NCBI RefSeq assembly: GCF_000772955.1 | Contig: NZ_JPVO01000041.1 | Location: forward strand, 1 to 64,000 | Source of the DNA: Ureibacillus sinduriensis BLB-1 = JCM 15800 | GTDB lineage: Bacteria > Bacillota > Bacilli > Bacillales_A > Planococcaceae | DNA length: 64,000 nt | Direction of reading: 5' to 3' | Shown here: positions 35,942-45,068 of the stretch, one piece after another | Position numbering within the stretch: the first letter of the stretch is position 1 | How the letters are laid out: each line of letters begins with the position of its first letter | Position numbers and translations under genes: made by a program | The notes under the pieces: generated by a model | The model's database searches: none | Told to the model about the DNA's origin: nothing | The model's input: the letters and a program-made list of their open reading frames with translations, nothing else

Positions 35942-36110
35942 AGGGGCGGGACAAAATCCAAAAACACCATTTTCGATGGAAAATGGTGTTTTTAGTGTGC
36001 CTTGATTACCGTTACGAAGGCGCGCATCCAATGGCACGGCTCGAGCCTGTTGTCTCCCCCTTGTCTCGTCCCCCAGGAGTCGCCCTCCACTCCAATCAAT
36101 CCACAGAGTA
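35942..36110. repeat. GC-rich Bacillaceae-type intergenic repeat with hairpin
   Basis: Bases 35961-35993 form a perfect hairpin AAACACCATTTTC / GAAAATGGTGTTT that ends in T on both strands and would terminate the minus-strand gene at 36143. Next to it, on the minus strand, GGAGGGCGACTCCTGGGGGA, GACAAGGGGGAGACAACAGG and CTCGAGCCGTGCC form a block of clearly higher GC. In my recollection this GGCGACTCCTG..GGCTCGAGCCGTGCCC consensus recurs many times in Bacillus and Planococcaceae chromosomes. Confidence 0.65.
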
Positions 36111-36142
36111 TGATATTAATAATAAATATGATTCCATTGTCC

Positions 36143-37222
36143 CTATTGTATTCCGCTTTTTTTCAGCCGATTTACTTTTTTCTCCACTTGTCTATTGTCT
36201 ATATATGAACATGCTATCTTCAACAATGGCAATACTAACAAAAAGACGAATAGCAACCTGAAAATCTGAAACACAGTTACTGTCGAAACATCAGCTCCAA
36301 TAGCGGTCGCAAGTAAGCTCATTTGATCCAGTCCACCTGCTGCTGTGCTTAAAAAGCTTGTCGATAAAGAATAATCCAGGAAGCGAATTAATAGAAGGCC
36401 TTGTCCGAAAGTGATGGCAATTAAAAACATTGCACTTCCTATCCCCAATAATATTATTTTCTTTCCCAGTTTAATCATATTTGGTTTTAATAATAGGCCG
36501 ATATATGCACCCATTAGTAATTGAGCTATATGTAGTACGACTCCCGGTACATGAGGTGTATCAAACGAAAATGAAGTGAGCGCCATAATTAATAATATTG
36601 GCGTTAAAAAGTATGGAACTGGCAATTTAATCTTTTTCCCGATCCATACTGTCGCCCCAGCCACTAACAATAAAACTATCAACGGCAACAAATCTCTGCC
36701 CAGGACACCATCCGTATTCCCAGGGAGCACGGCATGCCCTGACAATACAAACGGAATGACCATCACAATACTAACTACTCTTACAACGTGAAAATATGTA
36801 ACGACAGCCAAATCAATATCTTTTTCTTCCTCAGCGAACACGACAATCTGCCCCAAGCCACCCGGGACAGTACAAGTTAATGCGGTCTTAAGGGAAATGC
36901 CACCCCATTTTTGCACTCCAAGCGCCATTACTATACTAATAATAACTAGAGCGATATTGATCAAGAACATAAAAAGGACTAACCAACCCATTCCTGAAAA
37001 AACATTTAACTGAAACGTTTGACCAATGGATACACCGATGACAATTAACCCTATATTCCGTAGCTGGATTGGCCAATATAATTCAAGCTTGATGAAAAAT
37101 TGACTAATCAACACAGCAAACAAAGATCCTAGCATCCACGGAACCGGCAAACCAAGCATATCAAACAATAGGGCTCCAATAACGCTTATGATTGCAACTA
37201 AGCTAATTGATTTTATATGCAT
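36143..37222 (-). CDS. AbrB-family (ammonia monooxygenase-like) membrane protein
   Basis: A 359-residue membrane protein with about ten segments made of two homologous halves. The repeat signatures are TCTVPGGLGQIVVFAEEEKD in the first half and STAAGGLDQMSLLATAIGAD in the second, each followed by V-F-R-rich helices. This is the Pfam AbrB membrane family, sometimes misnamed as the transition-state regulator AbrB, to which it is unrelated. Probably a transporter; substrate unknown. The C-terminus is basic. Single-gene unit ending at the hairpin of the adjacent repeat. Confidence 0.88.
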   Translation of the reverse strand: MHIKSISLVAIISVIGALLFDMLGLPVPWMLGSLFAVLISQFFIKLELYWPIQLRNIGLIVIGVSIGQTFQLNVFSGMGWLVLFMFLINIALVIISIVMALGVQKWGGISLKTALTCTVPGGLGQIVVFAEEEKDIDLAVVTYFHVVRVVSIVMVIPFVLSGHAVLPGNTDGVLGRDLLPLIVLLLVAGATVWIGKKIKLPVPYFLTPILLIMALTSFSFDTPHVPGVVLHIAQLLMGAYIGLLLKPNMIKLGKKIILLGIGSAMFLIAITFGQGLLLIRFLDYSLSTSFLSTAAGGLDQMSLLATAIGADVSTVTVFQIFRLLFVFLLVLPLLKIACSYIDNRQVEKKVNRLKKSGIQ

Positions 37223-37331
37223 AAGTTACCTCTTTTCTATTTCGTGTTCCTAAATAGATTACCATATTATATGTTTTAGTGAGAACTGTGTTTATGTTTA
37301 TATGTCTCAGTACCCGTATTGATGCAAATGC

Positions 37332-37364
37332 AAAAACCGGTTTCTAAATCGAAACCGGTTTTTT
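37332..37364. terminator. Bidirectional hairpin terminator
   Basis: Perfect stem AAAAACCGGTTTC / GAAACCGGTTTTT. On the minus strand it follows the VOC gene at 37497 by 130 bases. Confidence 0.85.
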
Positions 37365-37496
37365 CGTAGAAGGATGAATCAGTTGTGCTCTGACCACTCT
37401 TAGAATACGCAAAGTAATGGACATTATACTCTGCTATTGTGGAACCCTCTCATTCTGACTTGATCCCCCAAGTAAATAGTGCGTAATCCAACATTC

Positions 37497-37862
37497 CTAT
37501 CGAGTGTAATTCAATAGCCAACCAACACCAAACTGATCCACTAAATTCGCATGTAAAGCTCCCCAATTGGTGTCTTGGAGTTCTACAGTCACACTTCCGG
37601 AGACACTTAAATCATTATATACCCTAGTAATCTCATCTTCACTTTCACATTCTAGACTTACTCGTACATTATCCCCTTTCGTCGTTCCCCCAAAATGATC
37701 CGAAAAATGAATAGTACTATTGCCTATAACAAGTTCTGCATGTAAACACTTGCCATCGTCCGTTTGTTGAACATTGCGAATTTCGCCATTAAATATATTC
37801 CGGTAATATTCTATTATTTCTAGACAGTTCTCTACAAAAATGTATGGACTTGCACTTCTCAA
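37497..37862 (-). CDS. VOC family protein, PhnB-like
   Basis: A 121-residue glyoxalase-fold protein: ASPYIFVENCLEIIEYYRNIF, IRNVQQTDDGKCLHAELVIG, STIHFSDHFGG and WGALHANLVDQFGVGWLLNY are the PhnB/3-demethylubiquinone-methyltransferase-like pattern. The usual start call is ATG at 37883, but the sequence there encodes GGAGG, and a TTG at 37862 lies seven bases after it; that TTG is the better start. Function of this subgroup is unknown. Single gene. Confidence 0.85.
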   Translation of the reverse strand: MRSASPYIFVENCLEIIEYYRNIFNGEIRNVQQTDDGKCLHAELVIGNSTIHFSDHFGGTTKGDNVRVSLECESEDEITRVYNDLSVSGSVTVELQDTNWGALHANLVDQFGVGWLLNYTR

Positions 37863-37963
37863 ACTTATTCCTCCATTCCTCATTTTCCTGGGATTTTACC
37901 ACCCGATTAGTATCACCAAATTTGAGCAAGTTAAATAACACAATTTGGTTATACACAAACCGC

Positions 37964-38608
37964 TTATGGAATGAGGGTTGTTAATTCCCTAATATCGTCA
38001 ATGACAATGTCAGCTTGCTCCAGCTCATCTTTTTGAGCAAAGTCAAAATTCACGCCTATCGAGATTAGCCCATTATCTTTTGCCGCTTTAAAATCAGACA
38101 ACCGATCCCCCACAACCCATGCTGAGGAGAGTTTATTTTCTTTCACTACTTTCTTTACCAGCTCCGATTTATTACCTGAAGGTATCAATTGAATGCTGTA
38201 GACCTTTTTAAAAAAGCGGTTCAAATGATACGTATCGACAATTGATTGCAAGTATTCCCCGAGCCCATTACTGGCGATGAAAAGATCATACTTGGTACTT
38301 AGTGATTGAAGAGTCATTTCCACATTTGGATAAAGAGACCCTTTTTGGCTACGGATTATCTCATTCAGTTTTCCTTGAAACAACTCATTACTATTCTCTC
38401 GGTCTTCTTGTGAAAAGCTTGGACATAGCGTTTCCCAAACAACCGGTAAGGGCACACCCATAATTTCGCGGTATTTGTTTATTGGCGTCTCTCCAACCCA
38501 CAAACCATTTTCTCTTAACACGTTAAATGTTCCTTCCAATGCCGGTTCCAATATTTTATCTGTTTGAAATAAAGTACCATCCATATCAAAAATTATCGCT
38601 GTATTCAT
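37964..38608 (-). CDS. HAD family hydrolase, beta-phosphoglucomutase-like
   Basis: A 214-residue HAD phosphatase. Motif I IFDMDGTLFQTD carries the nucleophile Asp, FIASNGLGEYL gives motif II Ser/Asn, the Lys is in SGNKSELVKKV, and WVVGDRLSDFKAAKDN is motif IV. The helical cap between residues 15 and 85 marks subclass I (phosphoglucomutase or phosphoglycolate phosphatase type). Substrate unknown. GGAGG lies five bases before the ATG at 38608; the longer frame has no ribosome site. Confidence 0.9.
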   Translation of the reverse strand: MNTAIIFDMDGTLFQTDKILEPALEGTFNVLRENGLWVGETPINKYREIMGVPLPVVWETLCPSFSQEDRENSNELFQGKLNEIIRSQKGSLYPNVEMTLQSLSTKYDLFIASNGLGEYLQSIVDTYHLNRFFKKVYSIQLIPSGNKSELVKKVVKENKLSSAWVVGDRLSDFKAAKDNGLISIGVNFDFAQKDELEQADIVIDDIRELTTLIP

Positions 38609-38890
38609 TGTTGCCTCCAATTTTCTTAGTTTACTTACATACTTCATATGTATAGGTTTTTTATCTTTTTTCCAACTACTAGCTTCTGTTAGATAAAAGA
38701 AAAATACATCTTCCACCTTATATTATTTTGTAATAAAAAGTAAATATATATAAATTTATGTAAAAGTGGGGATGATTTATTTTCTGAATAGTAGAAATAT
38801 ATTAAATATAATTAATTTTTAGCATGCTTTGTATATAAGATTTTGTTATTATAGTGTCATTATAAATTTATTATATTAGGAGGGATTTTT
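38609..38890. other. AT-rich promoter region of the MCP gene
   Basis: Upstream of the chemoreceptor; a TATAGT element at 38850 could be a -10, with no convincing -35 and no clear SigD motif (TAAA-15-GCCGATAT). Confidence 0.35.
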
Positions 38891-40885
38891 TTGAAGATAT
38901 CTATTAGATGGCGAATACTGGCTATAGTTTTAATAATTATCGTGTTAGGCTTGGGTACACTAGGAACTGTCAGCTCACTTTTAATCTCTTCTAAGACGGA
39001 AGATAGTGTAATTCAACAAAGTGAAGTAGTTGTTGAAGGACTCTCTGACAATATTACAACATTTTTATCAATATATGAGAAAAGTATAAAAAAATTGGCC
39101 GTGTCACCAGATGTACATAATTTCCACTCATTTTCACTTACTTATAACGACGACGCCGATCAATTATACCGAGCCGATTTAGCAGATTACCTATCAGTAT
39201 ATGATGCTGCTTCAGGCATTTACTTTACCGATGGTGAATACACGATTATGGAACCTCATTTTGAGGGGCTCAAGGACCTCGATATGAAAACACGCCCTTG
39301 GTATACAAAAGCTATGCAAAATCCTGATCAGTTTGTTTGGTCGTCCCCTTACCTGGATAGTGTTACCGGCGAGTATGCGATAACAGGTTCTATGGCTGTT
39401 AAAGATGGTAATAAAATTATAGGTGTTATGGGTGTAGATATCCTATTAGCGCAACTAACAGATATGTTATCAACCACTAACCTGGGGTATGATGGTTATC
39501 CTCTAGTATTAGATAACAGCGGAAGCGCGATAGTGCATCCATCGAGAATGGGAGAAGACCTCAGTGCAGAAGAATTCGTTCAAGCATTACAGACAGATAG
39601 TAATACAAAAAATAAATTGAAGGCAACGATCGATGACAAAGACGCTGTAATCGTTTATACGAAAGTGCCGGAGTTAAACTGGACAGTAGCTTCAGTCTAC
39701 TACGCCGATAATTTAAATGGACTTGCCAAGAATATTCAACAAGTCATCTTATATATTTCAATAGCTATTATTGTGGTTACTTTCATTGTTTTATTCCTTT
39801 TTATAACGAACGTTCTAAAACCTATCAACAAACTTGGGCACTTAATGAAAGAAGTTTCGCAAGGGGATCTATCAGTCAATATCGAAGTTAAATCACAGGA
39901 TGAAATTGGTAAACTCAACACCCATTTCAACTCAATGATTGTAAACATGAAGAATATTATTAAAGTTGTGCAAGAATCATCAAATAACGTGGAACATCGT
40001 TCTCATCACCTAAGTGCTCTAGCTGAGGAAACAAGCGCTTCTAGTGTAGAAGTTTCAAATGCAGTAAATGACATCGCAGTTGGAGCGACTACTTCATCGG
40101 AGAATGCCGATGCGGTAACAGAAACTACAGGCCAACTCGGCGAAAAAATTAACGAGATGCTGGTTCAGTCCCATTCTTTACATGACATTACAGAAAAAGC
40201 AGATCAGTTAAATATTTTAGGTCACGACAAGATGAAAAATTTATTGGGCTCCTTTGACCATTCCAATCACGAGTTAACGATAATGGCACAGGCGGTTAAA
40301 GGCTTAGAGACAAAAGTGAATGCGATTGATACTGTCATGAGTTCGATATCTGATATTTCTGCTCAAACGAATCTACTCGCACTCAATGCAAGTATCGAAG
40401 CTGCCCGTGCTGGTGAGCATGGAAAAGGCTTTGCTGTTGTAGCCGAAGAAGTTAGAAAGCTTGCAGAACAATCAGCAAGAGCGACAGTACAAGTTAAAAG
40501 GACGCTCATTGAGCTTCAAACAGAATCTCAACAAGTGGCAAATCAAATGGGGGAAATGCAAAAAACATTCCTAAACCAAGGTGCTGTAGTAGAAGATACT
40601 AGTTCCCTTTTCAAAAATCTTTCTGCTCTTATTGAGAACATGGAAGGTACATTTAAGAATGTCATTTTCCAAATTGAAGGGATTGTTATTTATAAAGATC
40701 AAGTAATTCAAACAATTGAAGAAATGTCACTAACAGCTCAATCCACTGCCGCTGCCTGTGAGGAAGTAAGTGCTTCAAGCGATGAACAGCTTACAGCAAT
40801 CCAGTCTGTTGCAGAAGCCTCAGAACAATTAAACAACTTAAGTACAGAGCTAGCAACTGTTATAAGTAAATTTAAAATAAAATAA
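38891..40885 (+). CDS. Methyl-accepting chemotaxis protein with dCache sensor
   Basis: A 664-residue chemoreceptor. A membrane anchor spans residues 9-31. The extracellular dCache_1 domain (about 40-270) has the typical [21 protein letters not shown] and [10 protein letters not shown] segments. The second anchor lies near 280-303, then HAMP ([19 protein letters not shown]) and the signalling hairpin, whose tip reads [19 protein letters not shown] near residue 490. dCache ligands are often amino acids or organic acids. Start is TTG at 38891 with AGGAGGG six bases upstream. No other chemotaxis gene is near, the usual state for MCPs. Confidence 0.95.
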   Translation: MKISIRWRILAIVLIIIVLGLGTLGTVSSLLISSKTEDSVIQQSEVVVEGLSDNITTFLSIYEKSIKKLAVSPDVHNFHSFSLTYNDDADQLYRADLADYLSVYDAASGIYFTDGEYTIMEPHFEGLKDLDMKTRPWYTKAMQNPDQFVWSSPYLDSVTGEYAITGSMAVKDGNKIIGVMGVDILLAQLTDMLSTTNLGYDGYPLVLDNSGSAIVHPSRMGEDLSAEEFVQALQTDSNTKNKLKATIDDKDAVIVYTKVPELNWTVASVYYADNLNGLAKNIQQVILYISIAIIVVTFIVLFLFITNVLKPINKLGHLMKEVSQGDLSVNIEVKSQDEIGKLNTHFNSMIVNMKNIIKVVQESSNNVEHRSHHLSALAEETSASSVEVSNAVNDIAVGATTSSENADAVTETTGQLGEKINEMLVQSHSLHDITEKADQLNILGHDKMKNLLGSFDHSNHELTIMAQAVKGLETKVNAIDTVMSSISDISAQTNLLALNASIEAARAGEHGKGFAVVAEEVRKLAEQSARATVQVKRTLIELQTESQQVANQMGEMQKTFLNQGAVVEDTSSLFKNLSALIENMEGTFKNVIFQIEGIVIYKDQVIQTIEEMSLTAQSTAAACEEVSASSDEQLTAIQSVAEASEQLNNLSTELATVISKFKIK

Positions 40886-40908
40886 CCTGTCAAGCGGATT
40901 AAATTTCG

Positions 40909-40939
40909 TCCCACAAGCATATTCCAAACCTTTTGGGAC
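40909..40939 (+). terminator. Weak hairpin after the MCP gene
   Basis: Stem CGTCCCA / TTTGGGACG with a loop of about 17 bases and GATATTTAT behind it. The stem is good, the T-run is poor. Confidence 0.5.
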
Positions 40940-40957
40940 GGATATTTATCTGATTAG

Positions 40958-41430
40958 TTAATCCCTCTTTACCATGGTCATAAATTCCGCTCGATCCGTC
41001 CAAAATTCTTTATCTTTTTTAAACCCAAGTTTTTCGTATAAACGAATTGCTCTCTGATTAAATTTGGCTACCGTTAACCGGATACTCACTTTCCCGTTTT
41101 TCTTTTTGATTACATTAATTATAAAAGAACAAAACTCTACCCCCTTCCCCTACCGACGAATCTTGGATTCATCCCTAATCCCATATCAACAAAATTTTCT
41201 TTATAGGCCCGTGTGGCATGTCCAGCAGGTACTTGCGCAGATTTACCAGAACAAAAAAATCCAAACAATTCATTTTCCGTATCTACTAAAGCATAGTATG
41301 AACTATCAAGTAATTCTTCCAATGCTTCCTTTGTATACTCATTATCATAAAAATTATAAGGTGGATCATACTTCCAATTAAGTATTTGAGTTGCATATTG
41401 CTCATTCATGTCGACTACTTTCATTTCCAT
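40958..41430 (-). pseudogene. GNAT acetyltransferase, frameshifted
   Basis: From the ATG at 41430 the frame gives MEMKVVDMNEQYATQIL and reaches FVGRGRG, the acetyl-CoA loop, where it hits a stop. In the next frame VEFCSFIINVIKKKNGKVSI and AIRLYEKLGFKKD complete the GNAT fold to a stop at 40958. One missing base in the five-C run at 41140-41144 explains the break. Repaired length is about 158 residues. GGAG lies upstream of the start. Confidence 0.8.
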
Positions 41431-41600
41431 GTCTACCATCACTCCATTACTGTTTCGCTAAGTTGTTAAACATCCTTTAAATCAGTTATATGTAAATTTA
41501 ATTTGGGCAAAGCAAAATATTAAGTATTTATTTTAGAGGACTTTCGCTTTTTTTGAAGAATTTAAATATCTTTACATCAATGTATTCGGGAGGGGTTTCA

Positions 41601-42167
41601 ATGATTGCTAGTATAGTTGGTAACAGAGTGACATTAAGAGAGCTGCAAGAAACGGATTGGATGGATGTGCATTCCTACGCCTCTTTGCCTATTGTATGTC
41701 AGTACCAACCTTGGGGGCCAAATTCAGAAGAAGATTCCAGGGAGTTTGTTCAGCAAGTGATTTTCGACAGTAAAGAAATTCCTAGATCCCGTTTTGTTTT
41801 CGCTGCGACAGTAGAAGATAAGCTCATCGGTTCAGGAGAAATCAACATACAAGATTTTATTGATAGAAAAGGTGAAATTGGATATGTTGTACATCCTGAT
41901 TTTTGGCGATCTGGATATGCTACAGAGATTGCAAAACTATTAATTACATTTGGCTTCACTCAGCTAAACTTGCATCGAATTTCTGCAACTTGCGATCCTC
42001 GGAATGTAGGCTCAGTAAAAGTTTTAGAGAAGGTGGGCATGCTGAGAGAAGGAACAGTTCGTGACGATTTTATCATACATGATGGCTGGAGAGACTCTCA
42101 CCTTTATGGCATTCTCGAACATGAATGGCTTGAAACTGCTTCTTCTCGAAAAATCATAGATCGATAA
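41601..42167 (+). CDS. GNAT acetyltransferase, RimJ/RimL type
   Basis: A 188-residue N-acetyltransferase. RVTLRELQETDWMDVHSYAS at the N-terminus, GEIGYVVHPDFWRSGYATEI with the acetyl-CoA loop, and HRISATCDPRNVGSVKVLEK with VGMLREG are diagnostic for the RimJ/RimL group, which acetylates N-terminal amines or small molecules. The ATG at 41601 follows GGGAGGGG by five bases. Monocistronic, with a terminator behind it. Confidence 0.92.
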   Translation: MIASIVGNRVTLRELQETDWMDVHSYASLPIVCQYQPWGPNSEEDSREFVQQVIFDSKEIPRSRFVFAATVEDKLIGSGEINIQDFIDRKGEIGYVVHPDFWRSGYATEIAKLLITFGFTQLNLHRISATCDPRNVGSVKVLEKVGMLREGTVRDDFIIHDGWRDSHLYGILEHEWLETASSRKIIDR

Positions 42168-42199
42168 AGCCCTATATCCTTTTTTTTATTCTGTAATTT

Positions 42200-42228
42200 C
42201 ACCTCAATTAAAGCAGAGGTGTTTTTTT
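42200..42228 (+). terminator. Terminator of the GNAT gene
   Basis: Stem CACCTC / GAGGTG followed by seven T. Confidence 0.85.
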
Positions 42229-42238
42229 ATTCCAAATT

Positions 42239-42442
42239 TTATATACCATTACAAGTAAAAGACCAGTTTGATATGAACCCTTCCTTATGTACAACTGGAT
42301 AACCATCAAGATTGTAGCAAGCATTGGACGCCTCCATAATTTCTTTATGGGTTAAATACAAATCTATTGATAACCCAATAACAACCATTAAAGCAAGAGA
42401 AGAGAGAATAAGTATTACTTGTTTTTTGACACTATTGTTCAC
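42239..42442 (-). CDS. Small single-pass membrane or secreted protein
   Basis: A 67-residue protein: basic N-terminus, one hydrophobic segment (VILILSSLALMVVIGLSI), and a polar outside part with two Cys (residues 42 and 64) that could pair. The GTG start lies nine bases after AAGGAG. Family not recognised; real on the basis of start signals and topology. Confidence 0.65.
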   Translation of the reverse strand: MNNSVKKQVILILSSLALMVVIGLSIDLYLTHKEIMEASNACYNLDGYPVVHKEGFISNWSFTCNGI

Positions 42443-42721
42443 TTTAATACACTCCTTATAAAATCCACAACAACGATAATATATGATTGTTTTTAACTAA
42501 ATATGACAATCTATTACATAGTTTTCACTTTTTTATAGTTAATATACGAAGAACAAAAATGATTGTTTCATTTTTAGTGTATTTTTATTTTAATCTTTAG
42601 TTAATACTTCCTTTTTTGTCCAGAAGAGTTAATAATATTTGCCTCTATTTAGTTTTAATTACCTCCTAAATGCAAATAATAAGATTGGAATGTTAACTTA
42701 CTCAATCAGGAGGATATCAAG

Positions 42722-42901
42722 ATGAATGTTCAAAGAGCCCAAGAGATTTCGGAGTCTCCGGTTATTGCAAACGTATTGTATAACGGAGAAAAGGTATATA
42801 TTCAACATGTAGATGCGGAAAAAGGAACTGCTAGAATATACCCTCTTGATGATCCTCAAAAAGAACAAGATGTTCCTTTATCCAGTTTATTGGAGCAGTA
42901 A
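42722..42901 (+). CDS. sspH: H-type small acid-soluble spore protein
   Basis: A 59-residue protein beginning MNVQRAQEISESP and containing VYIQHVDAEKGTARIYPLDD, the hallmark of H-type SASPs. In B. subtilis SspH is made in the forespore under sigma G or F and is a minor core protein. AGGAGG lies eight bases before the ATG. The gene is shorter than common gene-calling cut-offs, so it is easily missed. It marks the host as a spore former. A hairpin terminator follows directly. Confidence 0.92.
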   Translation: MNVQRAQEISESPVIANVLYNGEKVYIQHVDAEKGTARIYPLDDPQKEQDVPLSSLLEQ

Positions 42902-42913
42902 GAAGTAATCAGG

Positions 42914-42951
42914 GAGAATATGTAATTAACAATATTCTCTCTTTTCTTTTT
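42914..42951 (+). terminator. Terminator of sspH
   Basis: Stem GAGAATAT / ATATTCTC followed by TCTTTTCTTTTTT. Confidence 0.85.
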
Positions 42952-42959
42952 TATTATTT

Positions 42960-43344
42960 TCACAAGGGGTAATTCATTATCATTACCACATTCCCATCTG
43001 GATCTGCTACATTGAACCAAGCCATTTCATCAACATGCCATTCAATTTCCCTAACTATCTTATAGTTCCTCTTTTTTAAGTACTGATAAGCTCATCAAAT
43101 TAGGAGCGTAAAAATTAAATATCGGATTTGAACTTGTTTGATGTTTAAAATGAGGATCGAAAGTATGATCATCTAAAGTCAGGAAGTACTCCCTCAATAG
43201 GTACATTGAAAACGGAGGATTTTATTATTTCTAAATCAACTTTTATGCCAAGTAGTTCGCAATCCCATTGTGCAGATTTTTCAAATTACTTGCATGAATG
43301 AAAATACCGTTCATTCGGTTTTTAATAGGAATTTCCTTTTCCAT
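42960..43344 (-). pseudogene. VOC family protein, multiply frameshifted
   Basis: Starts MEKEIPIKNRMNGIFIHASN after an AGGAGG site. Further frames give SAQWDCELLGIKVDLEIIKS, then TLDDHTFDPHFKHQTSSNPI, then KKRNYKIVREIEWHVDEMAW and NVADPDGNVVMIMNYPL before the stop at 42960. At least three or four single-base losses are needed to join them. The repaired protein is a 128-residue glyoxalase-fold (VOC) protein. It follows another damaged VOC gene on the same strand by 26 bases. Confidence 0.75.
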
Positions 43345-43370
43345 TAAAAACAACCTCCTACAAACATGAG

Positions 43371-43720
43371 TTACTTCTTTTGAATTAGACCAAATCCCAT
43401 CCCAACCGGGTCGACCAAATAAGCTAAATAAAAATCATCAAATTCCATTTTATCCCGAAGAATCATAGCACCATTCCCTTTTGCTTTCTGCAACGTTTCA
43501 TCGATTGATTTGACCTCTATTTGTATTCTTGTCCCGTGAGGATAATCACTAGGCCCTTTACTTATCCCCCCATCTATACCATGTTCTTCTGCTTGTCCCG
43601 TTGTTACTGCCCAATAATCCCAAGAGGGCTCGGCCACTTCCCAGCCAAACACGTCAGCAAAAAATTGGGCTGCTTTTTCCGGATTTTGACTGCTATTTCA
43701 AACCCAATAACTCTTGCCAA
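43371..43720 (-). pseudogene. VOC family protein, single frameshift near the N-terminus
   Basis: AAGGAGG stands nine bases before a TTG at 43720. The frame reads MARVIGFEIAVK, then needs one extra A (four-T run at 43684-43687) to continue NPEKAAQFFADVFGWEVAE and on to a C-terminus LVDPVGMGFGLIQKK. Repaired length is 116 residues, a normal single-domain VOC protein. Without the repair only a 93-residue fragment from an internal ATG can be made. Confidence 0.8.
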
Positions 43721-43901
43721 ATTTATAGACCTCCTTATTTTAAAAAAGTATTATCATTTGTTCCAATATTTTGAAAAATCCATTTGAACTATCCATCAAT
43801 AGAAAATAGGAAATTAATGTCTCCCTATGTAAATGTTTTTGACACCCTACCTAGAATAAAACCGTTTATCCTGAGCAAATTAGTACCTAGGAGGTGAATT
43901 C

Positions 43902-44108
43902 ATGGGGAACAAAAACAGCAAGGAAACATTGAATGTGAGAACCCACAACCCTTTCGAAACTTATGCACATTTGCATAGAAATACCACTAGTCATCGAGAT
44001 AATCCGGAGGACAATACTGCTGAGATAGCAGAAGAATTCGATTCAAAAGTTAAGAATAAGAACAATGCAACCAATCATGACAAAAATCAACAATCAAATA
44101 AAAGATAA
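43902..44108 (+). CDS. Small Asn/Lys-rich, spore-type protein
   Basis: A 68-residue hydrophilic protein, MGNKNSKETLNVRTHNPFE onward, rich in Asn, His, Lys and Glu, with no hydrophobic segment. It contains DNTAEIAEEFDSKVKNKN, which parallels QEIAQELDVQEVKNNN in the next gene and is reminiscent of the FASETNAQEVR repeats of gamma-type spore proteins. AGGAGG lies eight bases before the ATG. Family not certain; a spore-core or coat storage protein is a guess from composition and from nearby sspH. Confidence 0.65.
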   Translation: MGNKNSKETLNVRTHNPFETYAHLHRNTTSHRDNPEDNTAEIAEEFDSKVKNKNNATNHDKNQQSNKR

Positions 44109-44136
44109 ATAATCTAAACTAATGGAGGAACTGGAA

Positions 44137-44271
44137 ATGGCGAAAAAAAATAAGAATAGAAATAATAATAACAACAACTTAAACAATAACAACCAAGAGA
44201 TCGCTCAAGAGTTGGATGTACAAGAAGTTAAAAACAACAACAAAAAGCAGAAAAAGAACAGAAACAATTAG
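44137..44271 (+). CDS. Very small Asn/Lys-rich protein
   Basis: A 44-residue protein beginning MAKKNKNRNNNNNN, with QEIAQELDVQEVKNNN in the middle and KKQKKNRNN at the end. GGAGG lies eight bases before the ATG. It follows the 68-residue gene by 28 bases and shares its central motif, so the two are likely paralogous and co-transcribed. The terminator at 44284 follows at once. Extreme composition makes homology calls weak. Confidence 0.7.
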   Translation: MAKKNKNRNNNNNNLNNNNQEIAQELDVQEVKNNNKKQKKNRNN

Positions 44272-44283
44272 TTAACTGTAGAT

Positions 44284-44315
44284 GCACCAAAAGTACATAT
44301 CGATACTTTTGGTGT
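44284..44315. terminator. Bidirectional terminator
   Basis: Perfect stem GCACCAAAAGTA / TACTTTTGGTGT followed by ATTTA; shared by the small-protein pair and the converging ATPase gene. Confidence 0.75.
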
Positions 44316-44320
44316 ATTTA

Positions 44321-45040
44321 CTATTCCTCTCCTTGGAGAATGTCCTTTAAAAATCGCTCCCTGTTTTCCAAAAAGTACCTCATAATTCGGTAATGATTCG
44401 TTTCTTCATATTTTATTTCTTGAATGGACTCTTCATCAAAACTGTAGATTGTAGCATTGGGGTATCCTAAAAGAATTGGTGAATGTGTCGCAATAATAAA
44501 CTGACTGTCTCCTTCTTGGACCAAATCATGTAGAATCCTTAAAAAAGCAAGCTGTCTTTGGGGGGAAAGTGCTGCTTCCGGTTCATCCAATAAATAGATC
44601 GCATTTCCATTAAACCGGTTTGAAAATAGCGACATAAAGGATTCCCCATGGGACTGTTCATGTAAAGAGCGCCCACCATACGATTTAAAAGCTGCTACTT
44701 CATCTATATGTGATGCAAAGTTATAGAAAGACTCTGCACGCAAAAAGAAACCGTTTGTTACTTTTGGCCACCATGAAAGTCTGATAAATTCACCTAATGC
44801 AGATTCGGACCGATGAACATCATAAAAATTGTTCCTTCCCCCACCAGCAGTATTAAATCCGCATTTTTCTGCAATTGCTTCTAATAGTGTCGACTTGCCC
44901 GAACCATTTTCTCCAACGAAAAATGTGACCTGATTCTCTATTTCCAATCGGTCAAGTGTCTTGATTGTCGGGATTGAAAAAGGGTATTCATTATACGATG
45001 AAATTAAATCGCGCTGGAGTTCAACTCTATTCAAGAACAT
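44321..45040 (-). CDS. AAA-type ATPase (COG3910-like)
   Basis: A 239-residue ABC/SMC-like single ATPase domain: Walker [18 protein letters not shown] near residue 42, a signature-like region around SHGESFMSLF, Walker B NAIYLLDEPEAALSP and the switch IIATHSPILLG. No transporter partner or nuclease is adjacent. Related stand-alone ATPases are widespread in Firmicutes with unknown function. A 28-base gap separates it from the GNAT gene upstream on the same strand, so they may form one unit. Confidence 0.88.
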   Translation of the reverse strand: MFLNRVELQRDLISSYNEYPFSIPTIKTLDRLEIENQVTFFVGENGSGKSTLLEAIAEKCGFNTAGGGRNNFYDVHRSESALGEFIRLSWWPKVTNGFFLRAESFYNFASHIDEVAAFKSYGGRSLHEQSHGESFMSLFSNRFNGNAIYLLDEPEAALSPQRQLAFLRILHDLVQEGDSQFIIATHSPILLGYPNATIYSFDEESIQEIKYEETNHYRIMRYFLENRERFLKDILQGEE

Positions 45041-45068
45041 TTTTAATCCCCCTCTTACCTCTCATATA

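Noticed and set aside
35983-36261. Plus-strand frames over the GC-rich repeat
   Set aside because: They translate repeat DNA and the antisense of the AbrB-family gene; no ribosome site.
36143-37222. AbrB transition-state regulator
   Set aside because: The family name is shared, but this is a ten-segment membrane protein with PGGLGQ/AGGLDQ repeats, not the small DNA-binding AbrB.
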